From: Paraburkholderia guartelaensis
Lineage (GTDB): Bacteria; Pseudomonadota; Gammaproteobacteria; Burkholderiales; Burkholderiaceae
Reading direction: 5' to 3'
Length of the DNA: 64,000 bases
Assembly: GCF_004353905.1 (NCBI RefSeq)
Contig: NZ_SMOD01000002.1
Coordinates: 186,001 to 250,000 of the forward strand
In this document: positions 25,104-33,686 of the stretch, piece after piece
Layout: each line of letters opens with the position of its first letter
Numbering within the stretch: the stretch's first letter is position 1
Translations under genes and position numbers: made by a program
Notes under the pieces: generated by a model
Databases searched by the model: none
What the model saw: only the letters and a program-made list of their open reading frames with translations
What the model was told of the DNA's origin: nothing

Positions 25104-26258
25104 TTAGAAGCGGTGACGCAGACCCACCGTTGCGGCGACCTGGTTCTGCGAGGTCGACGGCGACAGCGTGTTGATCATCGCGACGTTCGCGCCGGCGTCG
25201 CCGAGTTCGCCCGAAGCGTGCTGGTACACGGCGCCAGCGTAGACGTCGGTGCGCTTCGAGAGCGAGTAGTCAGCCGTCAGCGAGACGGTGTGCCACTTCG
25301 GATCGCCCGAACCGTTCGAACCCGTGACCTTGCCGTCCGTGAACGTGTACGACGCGTTCAGGGCGAGAGCCGGCGTCAGTGCGTAGGCGCCGTTCAGCTC
25401 GAAGTTGTCGAGGTGCAGGTTCGTGCCCGTGGGGATCGAGAACGTCGTGCCGCCCTGACCGCCAGCGATCAGGTTCTGGTACTGCGTGTGCGTCCACACG
25501 AAGCCAACCGTTGCCGGGCCGTAGTTGTAGTTCGCGCCTGCGCCGAACGTGCGTTGCGTTTGAGCCGACAGGTTGAAGTTGTTGCCGTTCGATGCCGAGC
25601 TCGCGCCGTTCGTGTTACCGGTGCGCGTGTTGTTGATCTGCAGGTAGGCAGCCGAGAAGTTCAGCGGGCCGTTGCCGTACGATGCGCCTGCGCTCCATGC
25701 GCGGTTGTTCGCGAACTGGCCGGCGTCATTGCTGAAGCCGTACAGGCCGCCAAACTTGAAGCCCTGGTAGTTGACGCTCTGGTACTTGACCGAGTTCTTG
25801 ATCGAGAACGAGTGGTCGAGGTTGTCGTTGTCGAACGGGTGAGCCGCGAGGTTGTTGCCGTAGCCGCTGCCGGTTGCCGAGAGCGGTGCCAGGTAGTCGA
25901 CCATCGAGTCATACTGGCGGCCGAGCGTCAGCGTACCGAAGCGGTCGCTCTGCAGACCGACGAACGCCTGGCGGTTGAACATCGTGCCGCTCTCGGTGTC
26001 CTTGCCGTTGTTCAGGTTGAAGCCGTTTTCCAACGTGAAGATCGCATGCAGACCGCCGCCCAGGTCTTCGCTGCCCTTCAGGCCGAAGTACGTGTCGCCG
26101 ACGGTGCCGCTACCCTGGTTCCATGCGGCGTGGCCGCCTGCATTGTTCGCGTAGACGATACCCGCATCCAGTGCGCCGTAGAGAGTAACGCTGCTTTGTG
26201 CGTGAGCGGAGGCTGCGAATGCGCCGAGGACGCCCGCGATAATCAAAGTATTCTTCAT
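25104..26258 (-). CDS. Gram-negative porin (OmpC-like, Burkholderia type)
   Basis: A 384-residue outer-membrane trimeric porin. A signal peptide (MKNTLIIAGVLGAFAASAHA, residues 1-20) precedes the barrel, which starts QSSVTLYGALDAGIVYANN and contains the family motifs TYFGLKGSEDLGGGL and RQAFVGLQSDRFGTLTLGRQYD. It ends with the aromatic-terminal strand VAATVGLRHRF, the outer-membrane insertion signal. AAGGAAA upstream sets the start. It forms a general diffusion pore for small hydrophilic solutes. The gene stands alone with a long upstream leader region. Confidence 0.93.
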   Translation of the reverse strand: MKNTLIIAGVLGAFAASAHAQSSVTLYGALDAGIVYANNAGGHAAWNQGSGTVGDTYFGLKGSEDLGGGLHAIFTLENGFNLNNGKDTESGTMFNRQAFVGLQSDRFGTLTLGRQYDSMVDYLAPLSATGSGYGNNLAAHPFDNDNLDHSFSIKNSVKYQSVNYQGFKFGGLYGFSNDAGQFANNRAWSAGASYGNGPLNFSAAYLQINNTRTGNTNGASSASNGNNFNLSAQTQRTFGAGANYNYGPATVGFVWTHTQYQNLIAGGQGGTTFSIPTGTNLHLDNFELNGAYALTPALALNASYTFTDGKVTGSNGSGDPKWHTVSLTADYSLSKRTDVYAGAVYQHASGELGDAGANVAMINTLSPSTSQNQVAATVGLRHRF

Positions 26259-26852
26259 GACTTTCCTTATGACATTCAGACCGCGCTGAAGCGGCTCCGG
26301 GTATTGGAGCCACACCGGCAATCCCGGGCGAAGTCTACGTGTCAAAGGCTTTAAATCGCCTTGGCAAACGCTGTAACAGTTATTTGCTGAATCTGGAAAT
26401 ATCGGAATAATAATCCGTAAGTCCTTGTGGCAAATGGGAAATACGGGGTAATACCTAGACCAGCCCGAAAAGGCCGTGTGGCAAGCACGCGACGCCTGTA
26501 TCAGCGCAGAAATTCGATTATTGTGGAAAGTGGACTAATTAGAGGCGATTTGCAGCGATTAAAATTTCGCCGCCGATGAAACTTTATGACCATGATCTTA
26601 GTCTTATCGCGCGCGGACATTATTGCTATATACGGCGATTATTATTGCGCGAAATCGCGATTATCAAACCGATGATTTTCGGCGTCCTTTGAGGCGCTCG
26701 TCGGCGCCCCTCGCGCGGCACGCGCGCGGGCGCGGGCGCGCGCATCCGTTAAAATCCCGGAACGCTCGCGCGCATCGCGCGCGCCACCCGCATCGACGCC
26801 ACTTCTACCGAACGGCCGCGTCGCCCTCACCCGTCCGGCGCGAGACCCCGTC
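26259..26852. other. Intergenic region between porin and dbpA-like gene
   Basis: About 590 bases between divergent genes. The part nearest the porin (26340-26660) is notably AT-rich for this genome, as is common for porin control regions; the part nearest the helicase (26690-26800) is a low-complexity GC-rich run of GCGCG units. I found no confident promoter, sRNA or gene, although a porin-linked sRNA or long leader cannot be excluded. Confidence 0.4.
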
Positions 26853-28259
26853 ATGACAAACAAAGCCACTCCTACGCAAGCCCAGCCCTTTAGCGAGCTG
26901 CCGCTCGCGCCCGCCATGCTCGAGAACCTCACGCGCCTCGGCTACGTCGACATGACGCCGATCCAGGCCGCGAGCCTGCCCATCGCTTTCGCGGGCCACG
27001 ACCTGATCGCCCAGGCCAAGACCGGCAGCGGCAAGACAGCGGCCTTCTCGCTCGCGCTGCTCTCGCGCCTCGACCCGCGCCGTCAGGACGTGCAGGCCAT
27101 GATCCTCTGCCCCACGCGCGAGCTGGCCGATCAGGTCACGCAGGAAATCCGCCGCCTCGCGCGCGCGGAAGAGAACATCAAGGTGCTGACGCTGTGCGGC
27201 GGCACGCCCATGCGTCCGCAGGCGGCGAGCCTCGAACACGGCGCGCATATCGTCGTGGGCACGCCGGGCCGCATCATGGACCACCTGGAGCGCGGCAATC
27301 TCGCGCTCGGCGCGCTCAATACGCTCGTGCTCGACGAAGCCGACCGCATGCTCGACATGGGCTTTTTCGACGACATCGCCACCGTGGCGCGCCAATGCCC
27401 CAAGGAGCGCCAGACGCTGCTCTTCTCGGCGACCTATCCGGAAGGCATTACGAAGCTGAGCCAGCAATTCCTTCGGAACCCGAAGGAAGTCAAGTTCGAA
27501 GAGCATCACGACGACAGCAAGATCCGCCAGCGCTTCTATGAAGTCACGGAAGACGAGCGTCTGCACGCCGTGGGCATGCTGCTCAACCACTTCCGCCCCG
27601 TGAGCACGCTCGCGTTCTGCAACACCAAGCAGCAATGCCGCGACCTGCTCGACGTGCTGCGCGCGCAGGGCTTTCACGCGCTCGCGCTGCACGGCGAGCT
27701 CGACCAGCGCGAGCGCGATCAGGTGCTGATCCAGTTCGCCAACCGCAGCTGCTCGGTGCTCGTGGCAACCGACGTGGCCGCGCGCGGCCTCGACATCGCG
27801 CAGCTCGAAGCCGTGATCAACGTGGACGTGACGCCCGACCCGGAGGTATACGTGCACCGCATCGGCCGCACGGGCCGCGCCGACCAGGACGGCTGGGCGC
27901 TCAGCCTCGCGAGCATGGACGAGATGGGCCGCGTGGGCGGCATCGAACAGGCGCTCAAGCGCGAAGTCGAATGGAGCCCGCTCGCGGAACTGAAGCCCGC
28001 CAGCAACGAGCCGCTGTTGCCGCCGATGGAAACGCTGCAGATCCTGGGCGGCCGCAAGGAAAAGATCCGCCCCGGCGACGTGCTCGGCGCGCTCACTGGC
28101 GAAGCCGGCTTCAGCGGCTCGCAGATCGGCAAGATCAACGTGACCGACTTTTCGACCTATGTGGCCGTGGAGCGCAGCATCGCGCGCGACGCGCTGCGCA
28201 AGCTCAACGCGGGCAAGGTCAAGGGCAAGAAGGTCAAAGCCCGTATGATGGACGAATGA
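26853..28259 (+). CDS. dbpA: DbpA-like DEAD-box ATP-dependent RNA helicase
   Basis: A 468-residue RNA helicase. All core motifs are present: the Q motif region DMTPIQAASLPIAF, AQAKTGSGKTAAF (I), PTRELADQ (Ia), TPGRI, LDEADRMLDMGF (II), FSATYP (III), ALHGELDQRERD, VATDVAARGLDI (V) and HRIGRTGRA (VI). A C-terminal RNA-binding domain (~390-460: IRPGDVLGALTGEAGFSGSQIGKINV) is of the DbpA type, which recognises hairpin 92 of 23S rRNA during 50S assembly. The length and domain order match. It has no apparent operon partner. Confidence 0.9.
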   Translation: MTNKATPTQAQPFSELPLAPAMLENLTRLGYVDMTPIQAASLPIAFAGHDLIAQAKTGSGKTAAFSLALLSRLDPRRQDVQAMILCPTRELADQVTQEIRRLARAEENIKVLTLCGGTPMRPQAASLEHGAHIVVGTPGRIMDHLERGNLALGALNTLVLDEADRMLDMGFFDDIATVARQCPKERQTLLFSATYPEGITKLSQQFLRNPKEVKFEEHHDDSKIRQRFYEVTEDERLHAVGMLLNHFRPVSTLAFCNTKQQCRDLLDVLRAQGFHALALHGELDQRERDQVLIQFANRSCSVLVATDVAARGLDIAQLEAVINVDVTPDPEVYVHRIGRTGRADQDGWALSLASMDEMGRVGGIEQALKREVEWSPLAELKPASNEPLLPPMETLQILGGRKEKIRPGDVLGALTGEAGFSGSQIGKINVTDFSTYVAVERSIARDALRKLNAGKVKGKKVKARMMDE

Positions 28260-28354
28260 ACTGACGAATCATCCGCGCCGGGTGCGCACGCTGCTTGCGC
28301 ACCCGCGCTGCACCGCGCCTCAGTTGCCCGGCGTTCAACCGGATCAGGAAAGCC

Positions 28355-29005
28355 ATGAAACAACCGCTCAGAATCGATTTCGTCTCCGACATCGCGTGCC
28401 CGTGGTGCGCAATCGGCCTCTCGTCGCTGAACCTCGCGCTCGAACGGCTGCGCGACACCGTCGACGCACAGATCGTCGTGCACCCCTTCGAACTGAATCC
28501 GCAGATGGGCCCGGGCGGCGAATCCGTGCTCGAGTATCTCGGCAAGAAGTACGGCCGCACGCCAGAGCAGATCGCCGAGACGCAGGCCATGATCCGCGAG
28601 CGCGGCGCGAGCGTCGGCTTCGCGTTCGGCCCGCGCGAGCGCATCTACAACACCTTCGACGCGCATCGTCTGCTGCACTGGGCCGGCATCGAAGGCAAGC
28701 AGTTGCCGCTCAAGCTCGCGCTGCTGCGTGCGTATCACGGCGAGGGCAAGGATACGAGCGACCACGCGGTGCTCGTCGCGGCGGCGCAGTCCGTGGGGCT
28801 CGACGCGGATCAAGCGCGCGCAGTCCTGGAAAGCGGCCAGTACGCCGACGAGGTGCGCGCCGAAGAGCACGAATACCAGGCGGCCGGTATCCAGTCCGTG
28901 CCGGCGATCATCTTCAACCAACAGTATCTGGTCAGCGGCGGCCAGCCCGTCGAAACCTTCGAGCAGGCGATCCAGCAGATCCTGGCCGAGAGCGCCAAAG
29001 CCTGA
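28355..29005 (+). CDS. DsbA family oxidoreductase (FrnE-like)
   Basis: A 216-residue cytosolic thioredoxin-fold protein. It has no signal peptide and starts directly with the catalytic strand IDFVSDIACPWCAIGL (CPWC active site), followed by a helical insertion and the cis-Pro loop AGIQSVPAIIFN. FrnE-type proteins act as thiol oxidoreductases or isomerases and may help in oxidative stress or metal tolerance. AGGAAAG upstream sets the start. The gene lies about 160 bases before the DUF3348 unit and is probably separate from it. Confidence 0.88.
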   Translation: MKQPLRIDFVSDIACPWCAIGLSSLNLALERLRDTVDAQIVVHPFELNPQMGPGGESVLEYLGKKYGRTPEQIAETQAMIRERGASVGFAFGPRERIYNTFDAHRLLHWAGIEGKQLPLKLALLRAYHGEGKDTSDHAVLVAAAQSVGLDADQARAVLESGQYADEVRAEEHEYQAAGIQSVPAIIFNQQYLVSGGQPVETFEQAIQQILAESAKA

Positions 29006-29168
29006 ACGGCCCAAATGACTGAATCCCCCGTGTGGCGCGGCCTCGCGCCCGCGGGCGCCCCGCTTTTACGGCCCGCTGCGCCATCATTCAGACGCCCGGC
29101 AGACGGCCGATGCCGGCCGCCGCCCTCGCGGGCGTGTAAACTAGCGGGTTTTTTGCCCAGGTGGAAAA

Positions 29169-29879
29169 GTGCTAGCCCCGCAACGCCTCGCGTTGAGCGG
29201 CCCGACGCTCGTGCGCTTACTTGCCCGCTTCGGCGACGCCGACGTGCCCGAATCCCGGCAATCGATCTCGGACCAACTGAGCCAGTGGCTCGGCTGGACG
29301 GACGCCATCGCGCTTTCAACGGCGCTGAGCGTCCAGACGACGGGCGGCGAGCCAGCCACGCGCGTGGGCGCCAGTGCCGAACAAAGCCAGAGCGAGCGCG
29401 TGCGCGCGGCGCTGAGAAAGGCCATTTCGGGCGAAGGCGCGCCTGCGCGGCGTGACGGACGGCGCACGCAGGCCGCCAGCCAGCCTGCCGATGTGGAACC
29501 CGATTTCCAGGATTTCCGCCAGCGCTACCTCGCCCTGCAGCAGGCGATGGAGACTGACATCGCCACGCTGCGCGCCCGTCTGCGCGCCACGCTGGCCGCG
29601 CGTGCGCCTGCGCTCGCGCGCCTCGCGACAGTGGACGCCGTGATGGAGCAGGCACTCGGCGCGCGTGAGCGCAGCCTGCTCGCGGGCGTGCCCGCGCTGC
29701 TCGGCGCGCATTTCGAGCGGCAGCGCGCAGCGGCCGCGGCGGAATCCGCCGGAGAAAGCGCCGCGCCACACGCCTGGCTCGCCGGCTTTCGCAAAGATAT
29801 GCAGAGCGTGTTGCTCGCCGAACTTGAGATTCGGTTTCAACCGGTGGAGGGGCTGCTTGCCGCCCTTCGCACCAGCTAA
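29169..29879 (+). CDS. DUF3348 family protein, first gene of the MotA/ZorA-like unit
   Basis: A 236-residue soluble protein with a GTG start. It begins LAPQRLALSGPTLVRLLARFGD, a stretch characteristic of DUF3348, and includes a helical core FQDFRQRYLALQQAMETDIATLRARLR and a C-terminal AWLAGFRKDMQSVLLAELEIRFQPV. No catalytic motif, signal peptide or membrane helix is visible. It precedes the DUF802 gene by ten bases and forms one transcription unit with the three following genes, so it probably works with the membrane complex as a cytosolic component. The function is unknown. The GTG is weakly supported by the purine run GGTGGAAAA. Confidence 0.82.
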   Translation: MLAPQRLALSGPTLVRLLARFGDADVPESRQSISDQLSQWLGWTDAIALSTALSVQTTGGEPATRVGASAEQSQSERVRAALRKAISGEGAPARRDGRRTQAASQPADVEPDFQDFRQRYLALQQAMETDIATLRARLRATLAARAPALARLATVDAVMEQALGARERSLLAGVPALLGAHFERQRAAAAAESAGESAAPHAWLAGFRKDMQSVLLAELEIRFQPVEGLLAALRTS

Positions 29880-29889
29880 CCCAAACGCT

Positions 29890-32800
29890 ATGTCCCGCGC
29901 TATGTCCCGTTTTCGCATTGAACCTGTTGTCTTCGTCGTGGGTCTCGCCGCCGTGTGCTGGATCGGCGCCGGCTACGCGGTCACGAACCCGCTTGCGAGC
30001 GCCGTCACGCTACTGATCGGCGCGTGCTATGTCACGGGCGCCTGGGAGCTTTATCGCTTTCAGCAGGCCACGACTACGCTCGCCCAGGCCATCGCGCAAC
30101 TGAACACACCGCCCGCGCGCCTCGCGGGCTGGCTCGACACGCTGCATCCGGGCCTGCGCAACGCCGTGCGCGCGCGTATCGAAGGCGAGCGCGTGGCCCT
30201 GCCGGGCCCGGCGCTCGCGCCCTACCTCACGGGCCTGCTCGTGCTGCTCGGCATGCTCGGCACGCTGCTCGGCATGGTCGTCACGCTCAAGGGCACGGGC
30301 GCGGCGCTCGAAAGCGCCACCGACCTCGACGCCATCCGCGCCTCGCTCGCTGCGCCTGTGAACGGCCTCGGCTTCGCGTTCGGCACCTCGATTGCGGGTG
30401 TGGCCACCTCCGCCATGCTCGGCCTGCTCTCCGCGCTTTGCCGCCGTGAGCGCATCGAAGCCGGGCTGCAGCTCGACGCGAAGATCGCGACGACACTTCG
30501 CGCCTTCTCGCCGGCCCATCAGCGCGAAGCCTCGTTCAAGCTGCTGCAGCGCCAGGCCGATGCCATGCCCGCGCTGGTCGACAAGCTCGGCGCGCTGATG
30601 ACGCTGATCGAACGCCAGGGCGCCGCGCAGCACGAACAGCAGATCGCGACCCAACAGGCCTTTGCCGCAAACGCCGAAGCCGCCTGGAGCCGCCTCGCGG
30701 CTTCCGTGGGCCAGTCGCTCAAGTCGAGCGCCGCCGAAAGCGCACGCGCCGCGGGCGCGGCGCTGCAGCCCGTCGTCGAAGCGACCATGGCGGGCCTCGC
30801 GCGCGAATCGGCGTCGATGCAGGGCGCGCTCACGCAGGCGGTGCAGCAACAGCTCGAAGGGCTCTCGCGTGGCTTCGAGGCGTCGACGACAAACGTGGCC
30901 GACATCTGGAACCGCGCGCTCGCGCAGCACCGCCAGACCAATGAGGCGCTTGCCGCCGACCTGGGCGGCGCGCTGGAACGCTTCAACGCGAGCTTCGAGC
31001 AACGTGCCTCGGGCCTGCTCGACGGCGTGTCGACGCGCTTCGAAAGCGCATCGGGAACGATGTCGCAGGCATGGCAAGCGGCGCTCGAACAGCAAGAACG
31101 CGTCGGCGAAAAGCTCGCCGACGGCAACCAGCAGGCGCTCGCCACGGCAGCGGCAGCGTTCGAGCAGCATTCGGCGTCGCTGCTGCGCGCGGTCGATGCA
31201 TCCCACGCGGACCTGCAGACGAAGCTCGGCGCGCGCGACGAAGCACGCCTCGCGAGCTGGGCCGAAGCGCTCGCGGCGGTGGCCGCCACGTTGCGCACGG
31301 AGTGGGAAGCGACGAGCGCGGTTTCGGCACAACGTCAGCAGGAAATTTGCGCCACGCTCGCACAAACCGCGAACGATATCGCCGCGCAAGCGCAGCAGCA
31401 CGCCAGCAAGACGATCGCCGAGATCGATCGTCTGGTCGATGCTGCCTCGGAAGCACCGAAGACCGCAGCAAACCTGCATGCGGAAATTTCCGCGCGCGAC
31501 GATCAGCGCATCGAAACGTGGACCGCATCGCTCGCGACGATGGCCGCTGCGCTGCGCAAGGAATGGGAAGAGACGAGCGCGGCAACCGCCCAGCGTCAGC
31601 AGGAAATCTGCGCCACGCTCGCGCAAACCGCGAACGATATCGCCGCGCAATCGCAGCAACACGCCAGCAAGACGATCGCCGAAATCGACCGCCTGGTCGA
31701 TGCCGCTTCGGAAGCGCCGAAAGCCGCAGCAAACCTGCACGCGGAAATTTCCGCGCGCGACGATCAGCGCATCGAAACCTGGACCGCATCGCTCGCGACG
31801 ATGGCGGCCGGGCTGCGCAATGAGTGGGAAGAGACGAGCACGGCAACCGCCCAGCGTCAGCAGGAAATCTGCGCCACGCTCGCACAGACCGCGAACGAAA
31901 TCGCTACGCAATCGCAGCAGCAGGCGAGCAAGACGATCGCCGAAATCGATCGTCTGGTCGATGCCGCCTCGGAAGCGCCGAAGGCCGCCGCGAACCTGCA
32001 CGCGGAAATTTCCGCGCGCGACGATCAGCGCCTCGAAACGTGGACCGCATCGCTCGCGACGATGGCCGCCACGTTGCGCACGGAGTGGCAAGAAACGAGC
32101 GCGGCAACCGCCCAGCGTCAGCAGGAAATCTGCGCCACGCTCGCGCAGACCGCGAACGAAATCGCTACGCAATCGCAGCAGCACGCCAGCAAGACGATCG
32201 CCGAGATCGATCGTCTGGTCGATGCCGCTGCCGAAGCGCCGAAGGCCGCCGCGAACCTGCACACGGAAATCTCCTCGCGCGACGAGCAACGCCTCGAAGC
32301 TTGGAGCGCGTCGCTTGCCGCGATGTCGGCTGCATTGCGCACGGAATGGGAAGCCACGAGCGCGGCAACCGCGCAGCGCCAGCAGGAAATCTGCGCAACG
32401 CTCGCCCAGGCCGCCAGCGACATCACCACGCAATCGCAGGCCCATAACGCCAGCACGATCGCCGAAATCGGCAGCCTCGTGCAGGCCGCGTCGGCCGCGC
32501 CGCAGGCCGCAGCCGAAGTCATCGCCGAGCTGCGCCAGAAACTCTCGGACAGCATGGTCCGCGACACCGCGATGCTCGACGAACGCAACCGCCTGCTCGC
32601 CACGCTCGAAACGCTGCTCGACGCCGTGAACCGCGCCTCGACCGAGCAGCGCTCGGCGATCGACGCACTCGTCTCCACGTCGTCGGATCTGCTCGAGCGC
32701 GTGGGCGGCCAATTCAGCGCGAACGTCGAAGCCGGCAGCGGCAAGCTCGGCGCGATCGCCGCGCAGGTCAGCGGCAGCGCCGTGGAAGTGGCGAGCCTCG

Positions 32801-33042
32801 GCGACGCGTTCGGCGCGGCCGTGAGCGTGTTCGGCGAATCGAACGACAAGCTCGTGGCGCATCTGGAGCGCATCGAGGCCGCGCTCGACAAGTCGCTCGC
32901 GCGCAGCGACGACCAGCTCGCCTACTACGTGGCGCAGGCGCGTGAGGTCATCGACCTGAGCATGCTGTCGCAGAAGCAGATCGTCGAGAACCTGCAGCAA
33001 CTCGCGAGCCAGCGCGCCGCAGCCGGAGTGGATGCGGCATGA
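29890..33042 (+). CDS. DUF802 protein: MotA/ExbB/ZorA-like membrane core with long coiled-coil tail
   Basis: A 1,050-residue inner-membrane protein. Four helices lie in the first ~180 residues: VVFVVGLAAVCWIGAGYAV, a second at ~33-50, then YLTGLLVLLGMLGTLLGMVVTL and LGFAFGTSIAGVATSAMLGL. The last two, with the LGTLLGMVVTLKGTG and F-x-T-S-x-A-G elements, match the pore helices of MotA/TolQ/ExbB and of ZorA. The rest (~190-1050) is Ala/Gln/Glu-rich coiled coil, including five 87-residue tandem repeats (from residue ~448) of the DUF802 type. The next gene encodes a MotB/ZorB-like partner, overlapping by four bases. It is likely a proton-driven stator with a long cytoplasmic tail. An alternative ATG lies 12 bases in. 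Confidence 0.85.
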   Translation: MSRAMSRFRIEPVVFVVGLAAVCWIGAGYAVTNPLASAVTLLIGACYVTGAWELYRFQQATTTLAQAIAQLNTPPARLAGWLDTLHPGLRNAVRARIEGERVALPGPALAPYLTGLLVLLGMLGTLLGMVVTLKGTGAALESATDLDAIRASLAAPVNGLGFAFGTSIAGVATSAMLGLLSALCRRERIEAGLQLDAKIATTLRAFSPAHQREASFKLLQRQADAMPALVDKLGALMTLIERQGAAQHEQQIATQQAFAANAEAAWSRLAASVGQSLKSSAAESARAAGAALQPVVEATMAGLARESASMQGALTQAVQQQLEGLSRGFEASTTNVADIWNRALAQHRQTNEALAADLGGALERFNASFEQRASGLLDGVSTRFESASGTMSQAWQAALEQQERVGEKLADGNQQALATAAAAFEQHSASLLRAVDASHADLQTKLGARDEARLASWAEALAAVAATLRTEWEATSAVSAQRQQEICATLAQTANDIAAQAQQHASKTIAEIDRLVDAASEAPKTAANLHAEISARDDQRIETWTASLATMAAALRKEWEETSAATAQRQQEICATLAQTANDIAAQSQQHASKTIAEIDRLVDAASEAPKAAANLHAEISARDDQRIETWTASLATMAAGLRNEWEETSTATAQRQQEICATLAQTANEIATQSQQQASKTIAEIDRLVDAASEAPKAAANLHAEISARDDQRLETWTASLATMAATLRTEWQETSAATAQRQQEICATLAQTANEIATQSQQHASKTIAEIDRLVDAAAEAPKAAANLHTEISSRDEQRLEAWSASLAAMSAALRTEWEATSAATAQRQQEICATLAQAASDITTQSQAHNASTIAEIGSLVQAASAAPQAAAEVIAELRQKLSDSMVRDTAMLDERNRLLATLETLLDAVNRASTEQRSAIDALVSTSSDLLERVGGQFSANVEAGSGKLGAIAAQVSGSAVEVASLGDAFGAAVSVFGESNDKLVAHLERIEAALDKSLARSDDQLAYYVAQAREVIDLSMLSQKQIVENLQQLASQRAAAGVDAA
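31231..32535 (+). repeat. Five tandem 261-bp repeats inside the DUF802 gene
   Basis: Unit starts at 31231, 31492, 31753, 32014 and 32275 are exactly 261 bases (87 codons) apart. The three middle units are almost identical at the DNA level, e.g. the shared CAGCGTCAGCAGGAAATCTG; the first and last are diverged at the outer edges. Each unit encodes RDDQRxETWTASLATMAA and QRQQEICATLAQTAN-type helices. In-frame units of this sort can change copy number by recombination and so change tail length. Confidence 0.92.
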
Positions 33043-33686
33043 ACGACGAAATCGACGGCGGCGCGGCCCCCGCTGCGCCGGTCTGGCCCGCGTTCGCCGA
33101 CCTGATGTCGGTACTGCTGGGCGCGTTCCTGCTGATCCTCGTCGGTGTGGTCGGCATGCAGCTCGAACTGTCGAGCCGGCTCGCCAACGAGGTGAAGCAG
33201 CGCAAGGCCGAAACCGAACGCCGCAAGACGCTCGAAGAAGCGCTCGCGGGCCCGCTCGCGGCAGGCCGCGTGACGCTCGTGAATGGACGCATCGGCATTA
33301 GCGGCAGCGTGCTGTTCGCGCTGAACTCGGACCAGTTGACGCCGCAAGGCCACGATCTGCTCAAGAGCCTCGCCGGGCCGCTCACGGCGTACCTGAAGAG
33401 CCGCGACGAAATCCTGATGGTGAGCGGATTCGCCGACGACCAGCAGGTGCACGCAGGCAACCGCCGCTTCGCCGACAACTGGGAGCTTTCGGCCGAACGC
33501 GCGCTGACGGTCACGCGTTCGTTCATCGACGCGGGCGTTCCCGCGTCGTCGGTGTTCGCGGCCGCGTTCGGCTCCGAGCAGCCGGTGAGCGCCAATTCGG
33601 ATGAAGCCGGCCGCGCGAAGAACCGCCGCGTGGAGATCGCGCCGGTGCCGCGGCCGACCGTCGGCGAGGGCAAGCATGGTCAATGA
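33039..33686 (+). CDS. MotB/ZorB-like inner-membrane protein with OmpA peptidoglycan-binding domain
   Basis: A 215-residue protein. A short cytoplasmic segment leads to one membrane helix, VWPAFADLMSVLLGAFLLILVGVVG (residues ~15-39, key residue Asp21), with an Asp at the place of the proton-binding Asp of MotB and ZorB. A linker follows, then an OmpA-like domain (~85-205) with SGFADD, NWELSAERAL, AFGSEQPV and KNRRVEI, which anchors to peptidoglycan. Its start overlaps the stop of the DUF802 gene (ATGA) and its end overlaps the DUF2894 gene by 11 bases, so the products are translationally coupled. It should form a 5:2-type stator with the DUF802 protein (inference). Confidence 0.88.
   Translation: MNDEIDGGAAPAAPVWPAFADLMSVLLGAFLLILVGVVGMQLELSSRLANEVKQRKAETERRKTLEEALAGPLAAGRVTLVNGRIGISGSVLFALNSDQLTPQGHDLLKSLAGPLTAYLKSRDEILMVSGFADDQQVHAGNRRFADNWELSAERALTVTRSFIDAGVPASSVFAAAFGSEQPVSANSDEAGRAKNRRVEIAPVPRPTVGEGKHGQ

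Noticed and set aside
26690..26800. GC-rich repeated GCGCG tract upstream of the helicase as a repeat element
   Set aside because: It has no defined unit length or flanking duplications, so it looks like simple base-composition bias.
30010..33000. A 996-codon open frame antisense to the DUF802 gene
   Set aside because: It mirrors the Ala/Gln-rich repeats of the sense gene, has no ribosome site and no domain. It results from codon bias.
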